From an uncultured Pseudomonadales bacterium (GTDB lineage Bacteria > Pseudomonadota > Gammaproteobacteria > Pseudomonadales > Cellvibrionaceae), in NCBI GenBank assembly GCA_947487765.1, contig CANKXO010000003.1, positions 434,001 to 498,000 of the forward strand: 64,000 nucleotides of DNA, given 5' to 3'. The notes under the pieces are model-generated. The model was not told where the DNA came from. It did not search any database and worked only from the letters and a program-made list of their open reading frames with translations. Position 1 is the first letter of the stretch, and the number at the start of each line of letters is the position of its first letter. The position numbers and the translations under genes were made by a program. Positions 27,726 to 37,602 of the stretch are shown here, piece by piece.

Positions 27726-28718
27726 TCAAGCACTTTTGCGGAAGAATTCTTTAAGCTTTTGGATACTAGAAGACGCGGGGCCAGACCATTGCCCTACCTG
27801 ATAACGTTCACTAAGCCCTTCTACTTTTTTAAGCATCTGGTGCCGCTTAATCGCCGACACAACAGCACGGTCAAATTCGCCTGCTTCTACTGGTTTTTGT
27901 AAATAACGGAAAACTTGCCCTTTATTAATTAAATCAATAGCTACATTAGCATCTGTAGAATCAGCAAGAGCGATCACGGTTAAGTCTGGGCGATGCTGCT
28001 TGAAAAGATTCAAAGCTTCCAAAGTCTCGTGAGGATCGACAGCAATACCAATGATCGCAACACCTACATCAGGACGAATATCTAAAATTCTGACAGCTTG
28101 GATATAAGAACTGGCACCATATACATCAAACCCAAAACGGCGGCTGATGTTACGAATAGAATTTCTAACACGCTGGCTCTTATCCATAAGAATTAACGCT
28201 GTTTTTTTATCGACAAGAGAGCTTAACGACGGCTTGTCAGCATTAGAGCGATGCCTTGCTTGAACAGGGAACGGCTTAACAACAGCAACTGTCTTTTCAC
28301 CGACCGTATGATTCTCAACAACTACTGGAGTATCAGTAAGCTGCTCCTCCGACGCTCTGGCTGCCAAGGCTATCGTCTCTTGCATATCGCCGATATCCCA
28401 TGGCTTGCTGATATACCGGAAAATTTCACCTTCATTGATAGTATCAATGATTGCTTCTTTATCGACATAACCTGTCAATAAGAGACGCACAACCCGAGGG
28501 TAGCGCTGCCTAACCAATGATAGTAATTCATTACCCGTCATATTGGGCATGCGCTGATCACTAACAAGAACATCTATAGGCTCTTGAGCTAGAATTTCTA
28601 ACGCATCAAAGCCGCTAGATGCAACAAATACATCATAATCTCGTCGAAAAACCGATTTCAAAGAGCGTAACACTCGCTCTTCATCATCGACAAATAATAT
28701 CCGGTAGCGCTTGGTCAT
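27726..28718 (-). CDS. Response regulator with two receiver domains, second degenerate
   Basis: 330 aa. The first receiver (about 1-125) has the acidic pair D11-D12, phospho-acceptor D54 and the FRYISKPWD lysine segment. The second (about 168-300) keeps a lysine in LQKPVE but shows G instead of Asp at the phospho-site (VAIIGIAVDP) and only one acidic residue at its start, so it is probably a pseudo-receiver. No DNA-binding or enzymatic output is visible. It is the last gene of a four-gene operon with a sensor kinase, a di-haem peroxidase and a membrane protein. Confidence 0.85.
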   Translation of the reverse strand: MTKRYRILFVDDEERVLRSLKSVFRRDYDVFVASSGFDALEILAQEPIDVLVSDQRMPNMTGNELLSLVRQRYPRVVRLLLTGYVDKEAIIDTINEGEIFRYISKPWDIGDMQETIALAARASEEQLTDTPVVVENHTVGEKTVAVVKPFPVQARHRSNADKPSLSSLVDKKTALILMDKSQRVRNSIRNISRRFGFDVYGASSYIQAVRILDIRPDVGVAIIGIAVDPHETLEALNLFKQHRPDLTVIALADSTDANVAIDLINKGQVFRYLQKPVEAGEFDRAVVSAIKRHQMLKKVEGLSERYQVGQWSGPASSSIQKLKEFFRKSA

Positions 28719-28734
28719 AATCGCCTCACTTTAA

Positions 28735-30465
28735 CTACTCTACATTTTGATATGGAAAACTTAAGGTAATAGTCGCTCCTTCGCCTTTTTCAGATTGCAC
28801 CTCGACTTGCCCTCTATGCTCCTTAACAATCTTATAACTAATGGACATACCTAAACCTGTACCTTCACCGATAGGCTTGGTGGTAAAGAACGGATCAAAT
28901 ATTTTGGCACGAGTTTCTTCATCCATACCTTCACCTGTATCGATGAAGATAATATTAACAGTATCGTCCATTTTTTTAACACTAATTGTGAGCTGTCCCC
29001 CAGTTTCAGGAATTGCTTGCGCTGCATTAGTAATAATATTTAGAAAAACCTGATTCAACTTTGAAGGGTTACATTCTAGAAATACATCTTCATTGTAGTC
29101 TTTGATGACAGATACATTCGATTGCTTCAAAATGCTACTAGCTATCTTAAGCGTATTATCTAGGCCTTCACATATATCAAATCGCTCAATTAACTGACGG
29201 TCGAGTCGCGAAAAACTACGTAAATTTTTCACAAGTTCAGATATGTCATTTAATCCATGAGAGCTATCATCTAATAGCTCTTTAGCTTCATTAACAATAT
29301 CATCCTGCTCCATCCGGTGATATTGCCTGAGCACTTGTACAACCTGCTTGCTTAACGCCTCTTTATTGTTCGGCTTTTTAACCGCTTCACCATAAACTCG
29401 GCTTAAGCCTTTCATTAACGTATCCATACTGATAAATAAATTATTCACGATAGAGACATTATTATTAACATAGCCTAGCGGTGTATTAATTTCATGGGCG
29501 ATCCCTGCAACCATCTGGCCTAATGATGCCATTTTTTCTGACTGTATTAACTGTTCTTGCGACTCTTTTACCTCTTTGTAAGCAGAGTTAATCTGTTGAG
29601 TCCGATCTTTAACTTTATCCTCTAATTGTGTATAACTTCCCCTGAGTTTCATCGCAAAATAAAATGCAACCAATAGCGCTAACAAGCCATAAGCGATAAT
29701 GGCATAACTGCGTAGCTGCCCGTCATTTGCAGAGGATGACAAATAATTTTCTGTGTACAAGCCATCTAACTTAGATAAGGTTTTTTCAGAATCAATAGCT
29801 AACGCATTCTGTAAATAGTTCTGAGTCTGCTCCTGCTCATCAACGACAGCGATGACATGAGAGTTATATTCTAGCAAGGGGATTTCATTGGAAAATAAAG
29901 GCAGCAAATCTAAAATTTTACGCACATTGTCTTGGATAATATCTGCCTGCTCTTTATCTCCGTACAAAGACCAACGATAAAGTGCCTGATTGATTTTTTT
30001 CAACAGTGACGCATCACTTTCTGATTTGTTCTCAAGAGTAGAAATCAACTGATCACCCAAAGGGGGGGCATATTTGATTGAGTTACGAAGTACCGCGTTA
30101 TGAGACTTAAAACTTTCAACCAAATCTATCTTTAAATTTATTTGCTCTTCATATTCACGCAGCGCATCAGCAAGCGAAATATCGGTATCAAGATAGCGAG
30201 CCATATTAGATTTTTTCAACTTAGCAAAGCTATCACTTAACAATACGCTTTTTTTAGCGAGCTCGTCATAATCTGCTTGTAAACCATAACGAGATTTAAG
30301 CAGCAAAACATTAAGACCGGCATCCGTCTGCTTTAGTTGATTCATCAAATTAACACTAACCATATAGTTTTCATGAGCAGAGTCTTCTGCATTCTTGTGG
30401 TAAAAAATGCCTAACGCTATACCTGTAATTAGCAGTAAGGAAAGTAGTAATACATTTATTTTCAT
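28735..30465 (-). CDS. Sensor histidine kinase
   Basis: 576 aa. TM1 about residues 5-20, a helical periplasmic domain of about 230 residues, TM2 about 252-270, a coiled coil to about 310, then the H-box GIAHEINTPLGY (phospho-acceptor H324), a long dimerisation insert and an HATPase domain ending NVIFIDTGEGMDEET, FDPFFTTKP and GTGLGMSISYKIVKEH. It probably signals to the dual-receiver protein encoded 16 bp downstream. The gap to the upstream peroxidase gene is only 2 bp. Confidence 0.9.
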   Translation of the reverse strand: MKINVLLLSLLLITGIALGIFYHKNAEDSAHENYMVSVNLMNQLKQTDAGLNVLLLKSRYGLQADYDELAKKSVLLSDSFAKLKKSNMARYLDTDISLADALREYEEQINLKIDLVESFKSHNAVLRNSIKYAPPLGDQLISTLENKSESDASLLKKINQALYRWSLYGDKEQADIIQDNVRKILDLLPLFSNEIPLLEYNSHVIAVVDEQEQTQNYLQNALAIDSEKTLSKLDGLYTENYLSSSANDGQLRSYAIIAYGLLALLVAFYFAMKLRGSYTQLEDKVKDRTQQINSAYKEVKESQEQLIQSEKMASLGQMVAGIAHEINTPLGYVNNNVSIVNNLFISMDTLMKGLSRVYGEAVKKPNNKEALSKQVVQVLRQYHRMEQDDIVNEAKELLDDSSHGLNDISELVKNLRSFSRLDRQLIERFDICEGLDNTLKIASSILKQSNVSVIKDYNEDVFLECNPSKLNQVFLNIITNAAQAIPETGGQLTISVKKMDDTVNIIFIDTGEGMDEETRAKIFDPFFTTKPIGEGTGLGMSISYKIVKEHRGQVEVQSEKGEGATITLSFPYQNVE

Positions 30466-30467
30466 TA

Positions 30468-31436
30468 TTATTTGCCTCCCTTAGGCAGGTCACCGGGTAG
30501 AGTCTTCAAAAATTCGATAATGGCATCCTTATGAGCATCTGGGACTTGTCGCCCTAACTGAAATTCCGTCATGATATCGATGGCTTCACGCAAAGTTCGC
30601 ACAGAGCCATTGTGAAAATAAGGAGGAGTCAACACCGCTAAGCGTAGGCTTGGCACTTTAAAAACACGCTTATCCCATTCATTGCCAGTCACTGCAAAAC
30701 GTCCCATATCAGTACCAAAGCCCTTGAGCAAATTGATATCCTTTAACACACCGACTTTTTGAAATAAGTTACCGCCGACGTTTGCTCCCTGATGGCAACT
30801 AACACAACCGTAAGACTTAAAATATTGATACCCTAACTTAGCTTGCTGGTTAATAGCGTTAGCATCCCCTTTTAAATAACGATCAAAAGGAGAATTGGGC
30901 GTCAGCAGTGTACGTTCATATTCAGCAATTGCGTGTTGAATATCTTGACTATTGATTGGCCGCCCATAGATATTCTGAAATTGTTCTGCGTAATTGTCCG
31001 TTTCTTTCAACTTTTGTGTCGTTTCTTCCCAAGAGTCCATTCCCATGACTTTTGGGTTTTTTACCACTACACGAACTTGATCATCCAAACTATCAATACG
31101 GCCATCCCATAACTGACGGAAATTGAGTGCCGAGTTATAAACTGTTGGAGAATTGCGTTTATTCAACTGACCATTAACACCTCTTGATTGGTCTAAAAAA
31201 TCAACGCCAGCACGATCAAGAAAATGACAGCTTTCACAAGACAAGGAATTATCCTTTGATAAACGCACATCTGAAAACAACAATTTTCCTAGCGCTGCCT
31301 TATCTGGATCATGAGGTAGGGAGCTGGGAATTGGCAAAATAGGTTCGGCAGACAATGCTGCTTGAGACATTAAAAAACATCCAATCGATAAACCTATTTT
31401 ATAGGTTTGCCTAAGAAATAATGTAACACCTAACAT
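30468..31436 (-). CDS. Di-haem cytochrome c peroxidase/MauG-type protein
   Basis: 322 aa with a signal peptide (about 1-30, ending ALSAEP), so periplasmic. Two c-type haem sites: CxxCH at 67-71 (CESCH) and 211-215 (CVSCH). Blocks DVRLSKDNSLSC, NSPTVYNSALN and the RVFKVPSLR...PYFHNGSV segment are those of bacterial cytochrome c peroxidases, which reduce H2O2 using c-type cytochromes; MauG relatives instead modify proteins. The choice between them is not resolved here. It is co-transcribed with a sensor kinase, an unusual pairing. Confidence 0.9.
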   Translation of the reverse strand: MLGVTLFLRQTYKIGLSIGCFLMSQAALSAEPILPIPSSLPHDPDKAALGKLLFSDVRLSKDNSLSCESCHFLDRAGVDFLDQSRGVNGQLNKRNSPTVYNSALNFRQLWDGRIDSLDDQVRVVVKNPKVMGMDSWEETTQKLKETDNYAEQFQNIYGRPINSQDIQHAIAEYERTLLTPNSPFDRYLKGDANAINQQAKLGYQYFKSYGCVSCHQGANVGGNLFQKVGVLKDINLLKGFGTDMGRFAVTGNEWDKRVFKVPSLRLAVLTPPYFHNGSVRTLREAIDIMTEFQLGRQVPDAHKDAIIEFLKTLPGDLPKGGK

Positions 31437-31448
31437 AAAAAAACCTCG

Positions 31449-32573
31449 TTAATGCGTAGCAGTAAGCAGCCAGGCTTTACGCATCAAATAATAGACGACA
31501 AAAAACAATGACAATGAAACACAATAAATTAACGTTACATACGCCGCGTTAATAATGGGGCGAGGATGTAAATTGGAAAACCAGAGATTTATTTTTGCAG
31601 GGCCATGAATTGCCATCACAAATAAGCTAATAATAATTGCTATATGGCCAATTGCATCTATTTTACCAAAGTCGTAAATTGCAGCAATAAAAACAGCCGC
31701 CAGAAACAATGCTATCGAAACAAAACTAATCCCCGAAACAGCAATTAACAAAAAGGCCAGCAAGAACTCACTGACACCAGCTAAATCCATAAATGATTCT
31801 TTAGTTAAGCCCATAGTCAAATGCGGATGCTTCTCTAACAAAGGATAGCTCCAATGAGGGTAAACAAACTTTTCAATACTGGCCCACTGCAATGTAAACG
31901 AGATAGAAATATAAAGTATTAAATAACGTATAACTTGATCATGCTTATCAGGGTAAACTGACGATAGAATAATAAAAACGGCAATTCCCAAAAAAATTAC
32001 ATAGTCTGATAAATGGAAAAATCCGTAGTGGTACGCACTATATCCCCACAGAATAAAAACCCCAACACCTGCGTACCGAGCTGTTCGTTCTGTAAATAAC
32101 GATGCAATCATTACTATATGCAGTGCACCAACCCACAAGCTCTCGTGTTTCAATTCAGGCGTTAATACAACATCGCCAATTACCCAGATAGAAGTAAAAA
32201 AAACGAGTAATGTATTACGAAGAATTTGAAACTCGTAGTTACGAGGTAATTTATCGATGATCAGCACTCGACAGCCCTCGATCATGACATTCGCCCTAAT
32301 CATCTTTTTATCTAGCCATGCAATAGCAAATACTAAAACAATAGACAAACCAGTAATAATACAAAAAGATGGCGTCAGCACAGCACCGATACCTTTCGGC
32401 TCAGCAATAACGTCGTAAGGAGAGAACCACTTCACATGAGCACTTGCCGATGAAGTGATAAATAGTAATGCTGTAATAAAAACTATGCTCTTTACAAAAG
32501 CATTACGATATAAAAACCCATTAAATTTAGTACATGCAGTCCAGCAATGATCAAAAATGCGACACTTTGACAC
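31449..32573 (-). CDS. Polytopic membrane protein whose mature form would start with histidine
   Basis: 374 aa, about eight or nine hydrophobic segments. The N-terminus carries a signal-like segment (about residues 28-45) ending SSASA|HVKWF, so cleavage would leave His46 as the first residue of the mature protein. The block HVKWFSPYDV (46-55) precedes the membrane segments. DoxX-like proteins have a similar feel but I cannot place it in a named family. It is the first gene of an operon with the di-haem peroxidase (12 bp downstream), sensor kinase and regulator. Confidence 0.65.
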   Translation of the reverse strand: MSKCRIFDHCWTACTKFNGFLYRNAFVKSIVFITALLFITSSASAHVKWFSPYDVIAEPKGIGAVLTPSFCIITGLSIVLVFAIAWLDKKMIRANVMIEGCRVLIIDKLPRNYEFQILRNTLLVFFTSIWVIGDVVLTPELKHESLWVGALHIVMIASLFTERTARYAGVGVFILWGYSAYHYGFFHLSDYVIFLGIAVFIILSSVYPDKHDQVIRYLILYISISFTLQWASIEKFVYPHWSYPLLEKHPHLTMGLTKESFMDLAGVSEFLLAFLLIAVSGISFVSIALFLAAVFIAAIYDFGKIDAIGHIAIIISLFVMAIHGPAKINLWFSNLHPRPIINAAYVTLIYCVSLSLFFVVYYLMRKAWLLTATH

Positions 32574-32692
32574 TAAGGTAACTCACTTTTTAATTAACAA
32601 ACTTACAGTAAGGTACTGTTCCTTTAAAGCGCAAACAACAAGTCTCTCATAATAGCGGATTTATATAATATGATCTTGTGATATTGACGCAA

Positions 32693-32724
32693 AAAAAAAC
32701 CAATACCTTTTTATTGGTTTTTTT
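32693..32724. terminator. Strong bidirectional terminator, about 430 bp past the RND gene
   Basis: A 13-bp stem: 32693-32705 pairs with 32712-32724, with long A- and T-runs. It may end transcription from the RND operon or from an unrecognised transcript in this gap. Confidence 0.85.
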
Positions 32725-32877
32725 GTGACAGAATTCACATAGAAAAACGAACGCCGTAGACATTTTATATAATTGGGGATCAACAATTGCTACTCCCTCA
32801 AAAATCATAAAAACATTTTATTTTGTAAAGATTTTTGCACGGTTTTTTTCATAGCTCTACCCAAAATAAATAATGCA

Positions 32878-32955
32878 ATGATATTTCGAAAAATAGAATT
32901 AGCAATAATGTCGCTTTTTTCTACAGTAGCTATACAGGCTGGCGAATCATTCTAG
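32878..32955 (+). pseudogene. Orphan signal-peptide-like fragment
   Basis: A 25-codon frame (ATG 32878, TAG 32953-32955) reading MIFRKIELAIMSLFSTVAI then QAGESF. It has a charged n-region, a hydrophobic core and a plausible cleavage site, then stops. It may be the remnant of an exported protein. Chance cannot be excluded. Confidence 0.25.
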
Positions 32956-33153
32956 ACTTTAAGCACTAAAATAAAGCGCACCTGTCGCCCTTTTACACAA
33001 AAATGAGGATTTAGCGTTAGCTGATAGAAAATATATCGATTAAGAATAACCAACTTAAGAAAAGAAAATAGATTAAAAAACCGAACGTTTTTAGAAAAAT
33101 AGTAAAAAACAGAAAGTATCTTTGAAAACAATCAAACACTTTTTTATCATAGT

Positions 33154-36100
33154 TTATTCTTTTTCTAGTGTTTTAAATAGAGAGGCTTTGCAGCGCTCTC
33201 CAAATAAATATAAATTTGGCACGAAAATAAGCGTAACAACAGTCGCAAATAAAACGCCAAAAGAGAGCGAAACAACCATTGGTATAAGAAACTGTGCTTG
33301 AATACTGGTTTCTGAAAGAATCGGCAACAAGCCAACAAAGGTGGTCAGTGATGTTAAAATAATCGCCCGAAAACGATCAGAACCCGCTTGAGTGATTGAA
33401 TCCATAATTGATTTTCCCTGATCTCTTAGCTGATGAATACGGTCAAGCAACACAAGATTGTCGTTCACTACAACACCGGCACAAGCGACAAAACCTAACA
33501 ATGAATTCATTGTTATGGTTTGTCCCAGTATTAAATGCCCTATTATTGCACCAACAAAGCCGAAAGGAACCGCGGTTAATATTAATACCGGCTGCCAGGT
33601 AGAGCGAAATACAATAGCCATCAATCCAAAGCTCAGTAGAAATGCCAATCCGAAACTCTTAAAAATCTGTGTATTAAAATCTTTTTCGTCGGCAACAGCA
33701 CCATCAATTTCAATACTTAAGCCGCGATAAGCTTGCTTCCAATTTTCGAGGTTTTCTCCCAAAATGCTGTTTGCTAATGCCAACGAATCAACACCTTTAT
33801 CAACATCCGCTGTCACAGCAACAGCTCGCCTGCGATTCTCTCGGATAATTTTTGTATATCCTGGCACTTCGACCACTTCTGCCACTTCATTTAAAGGAAT
33901 CGAACGACCATCATTAGTCCGCACATACATCGAACGAATAGTATCCACAGTGCGACGCTCTGCCAGTGGGTAACGCAGCATGACTTTAATATCATCATTA
34001 CCTCGTGGAATACGTTGCACTTCTTCTCCATAAAAACCTTGTCTCATCTGCCGGGCAATATCTGACAAACTTAAACCTAAAGTAGATGCATAAGGTTTTA
34101 ATCGAAGTTCTATTTCAGTTCGTGCACCCTCTAAATTATCTTCGATATCATAAATAGATTCATAACGACCTAGCGTTGATCGAACATCATTCACAATGGC
34201 GGACAACTGCTCACCATCATTACCCGGCAGACTAATACGGAATCGTAAATCTTTACGATTCCGATTAATAGTGAAACGCAAACTAAATTCTTTTACACCG
34301 GGCAAAGGACCAATAAGTTCCCGCCAACGATCTTTAACTTGAATAATATTAATTTTTCGTTCGTGGCTCTGTACTAATCGGACATCAACTCTTGCTCGAT
34401 TATCTTTGGCGAAAGATCGAATAGCTTTGACGAAACTTCCATCGCCATTAATATCCAACATTTCCTTATCACTACTTAATTGGTAAGCCGCCTGCTCCAT
34501 TTTTTCTTGTATTTTTTTAGTATCTTCAAAATTTGCTCCCTCAGGAAGGTAAGCATTAATGGTGACACGCGTGGAAGGAATAATAGGGCTAAAGGCTTTT
34601 TGTAAATAGCCTCCAGCAATGAAAAGCGTTAATGCAATAAGAAAGACCATTAAAAAAACCAGTAGCGTATTACCGTTGGAACCTAATGATCTCGCTAAAA
34701 ATTTTCGATAGTAGTTTTCTGCTAATGACTCAAGACCTCTAGAAAAAAATAGGCGGACCCTTTTCAACCAACCCGATTTTTTAGAAAAGACTTCCGGTTT
34801 AGCATGGGATAAATGAGACGGCAAAATAAGCATTGACTCAATTAAAGAAAAGGCAAGCGAAATAACAACAACGGTTGCAATTGGTATTGCCTGAACACTT
34901 AAAACACCTTCTATGGCAAACATAACGGCAAAAAATATTATCGTACTGATCACTGCAAATATAACCGGCTTGCTTACCCACATTGCACCCGCTTTGGCCG
35001 CCTCTCTCCCAACAAGGCCTTGCCTTTGAGTAAAGTAAATACTTTCACCAACGACGATAGCATCGTCAACCACAATACCTAATGCCAATAAAAAACCATA
35101 CATCGAAATCATATTCAGTGTGACATCAGTATAAGGAAGTATCCAAAAAGTACCTAAAAAAGCTGTGCCAATACCAACACACACCCAACCGGCAAGTGAA
35201 GGGCGCAAAAACAGCATAAGAATAACGAACACCAATGCCAAACCCATGACAGTATTCGTCAGCAATAAATTCATGCGACTCTTATAAACAACGGCCCAAT
35301 CAAACCAGACATCTACCGACACCCCTTCAGGCAACTGGCTTTTGAGACTGTCAATCGTTGCACGGGTACTATCCGATGCGTTGACAATATCAGGAGGTGT
35401 ACTGGTAAACAGCTGAAGATAGGCAACAGAACGGCCATTAAAATTTGCTCGCTGATCAACTTCGGCAAAACCGTCATCGATAATAGCAATATCGCCCAAT
35501 GTTAACTGAGCACTATCCCCTCCAATGGCCACAACAACATTAGCAAACTCTTCTTTGGAGTACGCCTGCCCTCGCGTTTGAACTTGCAGATTCCCTGAGT
35601 CACTTTTTACGGAACCAGCAGGAAGGTTAATAGAGCTGTTGCGAATAGCCGATACAACATCATCAAACCGTAAATTATAAGTGCGTAATGCCTGCTCAGA
35701 AATCTCGATAATCATCTCGTGATCGCGAGTACCTTCAATATCAACATTAGAAACAGCATCTAACAGCAGCAACTCTTGCTGTAACCATTCTGCAGTTTCC
35801 TTAAGCAGAGTTTCAGCGACGTCACCATAAACAGCAATGTTCATTAGTCGATGGCGAGCGATATTTTCACGTACTTGCACATCATCGACATCGTCAGGAA
35901 GAGTGGTGAGAGAATCAATACGAGTTTTGATATTATTCAATAAGCGCTGAGTATCGTAATCTTTAACAACCTCAACTGTAATTGCAGCAACGTTCTCTCT
36001 CGCAATTGATGAAATCTCATCAATACCGTCTAAATCAGCAATGGCCTCTTCGATGCGAATAATGACTTGCTGTTCTATTTCACGAGGATTGGCACCAGGA

Positions 36101-36255
36101 TACGAAGCGGATATCGACAGACTATCAAAGTCGCCTAGAGGAAAAACTTCTTTACCGACAGAAAAATAATTTAAAAACCCGTTAACAACAATTAACAACA
36201 TCAATAAATTAGCGGCAATAGGGTTATCAATAAACCAATGGACAATAGGGCGCAT
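33154..36255 (-). CDS. RND efflux transporter permease
   Basis: 1033 aa, usual length for the inner-membrane pump of the HAE-type RND superfamily. TM1 begins at about residue 12; the proton-relay motif LALGIVVDDAIVVGES is in TM4 (about residue 390), and a second large periplasmic loop follows. The start sequence MRPIVHWFIDNPIAANLLML and the end region with VNDNLVLLDRIH are characteristic. Exports drugs or other amphiphiles with a periplasmic adaptor and an outer-membrane channel. The adaptor gene lies 9 bp upstream; no channel gene is nearby, so a shared TolC-type channel is inferred. Confidence 0.93.
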   Translation of the reverse strand: MRPIVHWFIDNPIAANLLMLLIVVNGFLNYFSVGKEVFPLGDFDSLSISASYPGANPREIEQQVIIRIEEAIADLDGIDEISSIARENVAAITVEVVKDYDTQRLLNNIKTRIDSLTTLPDDVDDVQVRENIARHRLMNIAVYGDVAETLLKETAEWLQQELLLLDAVSNVDIEGTRDHEMIIEISEQALRTYNLRFDDVVSAIRNSSINLPAGSVKSDSGNLQVQTRGQAYSKEEFANVVVAIGGDSAQLTLGDIAIIDDGFAEVDQRANFNGRSVAYLQLFTSTPPDIVNASDSTRATIDSLKSQLPEGVSVDVWFDWAVVYKSRMNLLLTNTVMGLALVFVILMLFLRPSLAGWVCVGIGTAFLGTFWILPYTDVTLNMISMYGFLLALGIVVDDAIVVGESIYFTQRQGLVGREAAKAGAMWVSKPVIFAVISTIIFFAVMFAIEGVLSVQAIPIATVVVISLAFSLIESMLILPSHLSHAKPEVFSKKSGWLKRVRLFFSRGLESLAENYYRKFLARSLGSNGNTLLVFLMVFLIALTLFIAGGYLQKAFSPIIPSTRVTINAYLPEGANFEDTKKIQEKMEQAAYQLSSDKEMLDINGDGSFVKAIRSFAKDNRARVDVRLVQSHERKINIIQVKDRWRELIGPLPGVKEFSLRFTINRNRKDLRFRISLPGNDGEQLSAIVNDVRSTLGRYESIYDIEDNLEGARTEIELRLKPYASTLGLSLSDIARQMRQGFYGEEVQRIPRGNDDIKVMLRYPLAERRTVDTIRSMYVRTNDGRSIPLNEVAEVVEVPGYTKIIRENRRRAVAVTADVDKGVDSLALANSILGENLENWKQAYRGLSIEIDGAVADEKDFNTQIFKSFGLAFLLSFGLMAIVFRSTWQPVLILTAVPFGFVGAIIGHLILGQTITMNSLLGFVACAGVVVNDNLVLLDRIHQLRDQGKSIMDSITQAGSDRFRAIILTSLTTFVGLLPILSETSIQAQFLIPMVVSLSFGVLFATVVTLIFVPNLYLFGERCKASLFKTLEKE

Positions 36256-36264
36256 CAGTACGAT

Positions 36265-37437
36265 CTACTCCTTATTTGTCACATCAATTTTTGTTCTAAC
36301 AAGGATACCGTCACGCAATACCCGAGGATCACTGGTAACGATTTTTTCGCCTGGCTGAATAGTTGATTTCACCCAAACGACACCATTTTCTTTATTAATA
36401 ATGGTAATGTCTTTCAGCATTAGCTTATTGTCGTTGTCAACGATAAACACTTGTTGATCTACTAAGGCTTTTTGAGGAATCGCTATCGCTTGATTATATT
36501 CTCTCCCTGGAATATCGGCCTCAACAAATAGGCCAACCAATAATGGCTGAGGATACAAGGTAGTATCAAATGGCTGCTCAACCTCAGCAATCACATAATA
36601 AAAGCGCGTTGCCGTATCGATACTGGCTTCCATTCTCGTCAAGCTTGCCGGCCATTGCTGTCGCTGCCCGCCCACATCAGCAGATAATATTAGCGATGGT
36701 CTGTTGTTCTTATCAATGAGGCTACCTAGCGCTAAATCAGTTAATGCCAGCTGCTCATTACTTAACGGTAGTCGCACTTCAACCGCAGCACTATCGTAAA
36801 TCGTTCCAAGCGCTGTACCAGCAGGAACAAATTGTCCTAAATCCACAGTGGTCGATCGAACTCTCCCCGAAAATGGCGCTTTAATTTGCGCCCGTTCGAC
36901 ATTGAGCACTGCCATATTACGTTCAGCTTTAGACGAGCCTAAAGCCGCCTTAGCAGCCTTTAATTGAGGCTGCCTCAACGATAAGGCATTCGAGGCTGCC
37001 GAACCCAAATCTCTCCATTCACGCTTGGCCTGTCTCGCTTGCCCCTGCTCCAAGGCCAGCTCCCTCTCTGCTATTGCAACTTGAGTATCAGCCATTGCCA
37101 ATGCATTACGATAATCTCGGTCATCTAACTTAACGAGTAATTCATTTGCATTAAAAAAGCCGCCATTAACAAAGCCATCCGAGACCTCAATTACCTTCCC
37201 AGATACTTCAGCCACCAGATTTATTTCCCGACGGGGAATAACGGTGCCCTGCGTCTTAACATTCACTCGATAAGATTGTGGCTTGGCAATCAATACATCG
37301 ACCAATGGCGGTTGCGGCGCTAGTTCAGAACGTAATTTAGGCTTAGGTTGAAAATGCCACAATCCAGCAATGACAAGACAACCAAGGATCACAATTAAAA
37401 CCGTCCCTATACTCCCCCGTTCATGGCGCTTACTCAC
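36265..37437 (-). CDS. RND efflux periplasmic adaptor
   Basis: 390 aa from a GTG start at 37437. An N-terminal membrane anchor (about residues 11-29), then the barrel-sandwich/lipoyl half (RREINLVAEVSGKVIEV), an alpha-hairpin rich in A, Q and K, and the second half with VERAQIKAPFSGRVRSTTVDLGQFVPAGTALG. Adaptor bridging the RND pump and the outer-membrane channel. Co-transcribed with the pump. Divergent from tex across about 165 bp. Confidence 0.92.
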   Translation of the reverse strand: MSKRHERGSIGTVLIVILGCLVIAGLWHFQPKPKLRSELAPQPPLVDVLIAKPQSYRVNVKTQGTVIPRREINLVAEVSGKVIEVSDGFVNGGFFNANELLVKLDDRDYRNALAMADTQVAIAERELALEQGQARQAKREWRDLGSAASNALSLRQPQLKAAKAALGSSKAERNMAVLNVERAQIKAPFSGRVRSTTVDLGQFVPAGTALGTIYDSAAVEVRLPLSNEQLALTDLALGSLIDKNNRPSLILSADVGGQRQQWPASLTRMEASIDTATRFYYVIAEVEQPFDTTLYPQPLLVGLFVEADIPGREYNQAIAIPQKALVDQQVFIVDNDNKLMLKDITIINKENGVVWVKSTIQPGEKIVTSDPRVLRDGILVRTKIDVTNKE

Positions 37438-37602
37438 AAGTCCCCCGACTTTTTACTGACAAAATTAGCTAAAAATATAATCAATCTATTCACAGACATC
37501 CCTAAGAACATAAAAATTCCATAAAAACAAGACTGGTTAACCTCAAGGTTTTACGCATAATGCCACACTCACGTATTAGCCACACAGAGATTATTATTTG
37601 TT

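Larger units (their letters stand above)
32574..33153. other. 580-bp intergenic region
   Basis: AT-rich region between two minus-strand units. It contains a strong bidirectional terminator (32693-32724) and a short orphan signal-peptide-like frame (32878-32955). No complete gene is recognised. Confidence 0.6.

Noticed and set aside
32773-32955. 60-codon frame from TTG
   Set aside because: Upstream half looks random; only the last 25 codons from ATG 32878 resemble a signal peptide.
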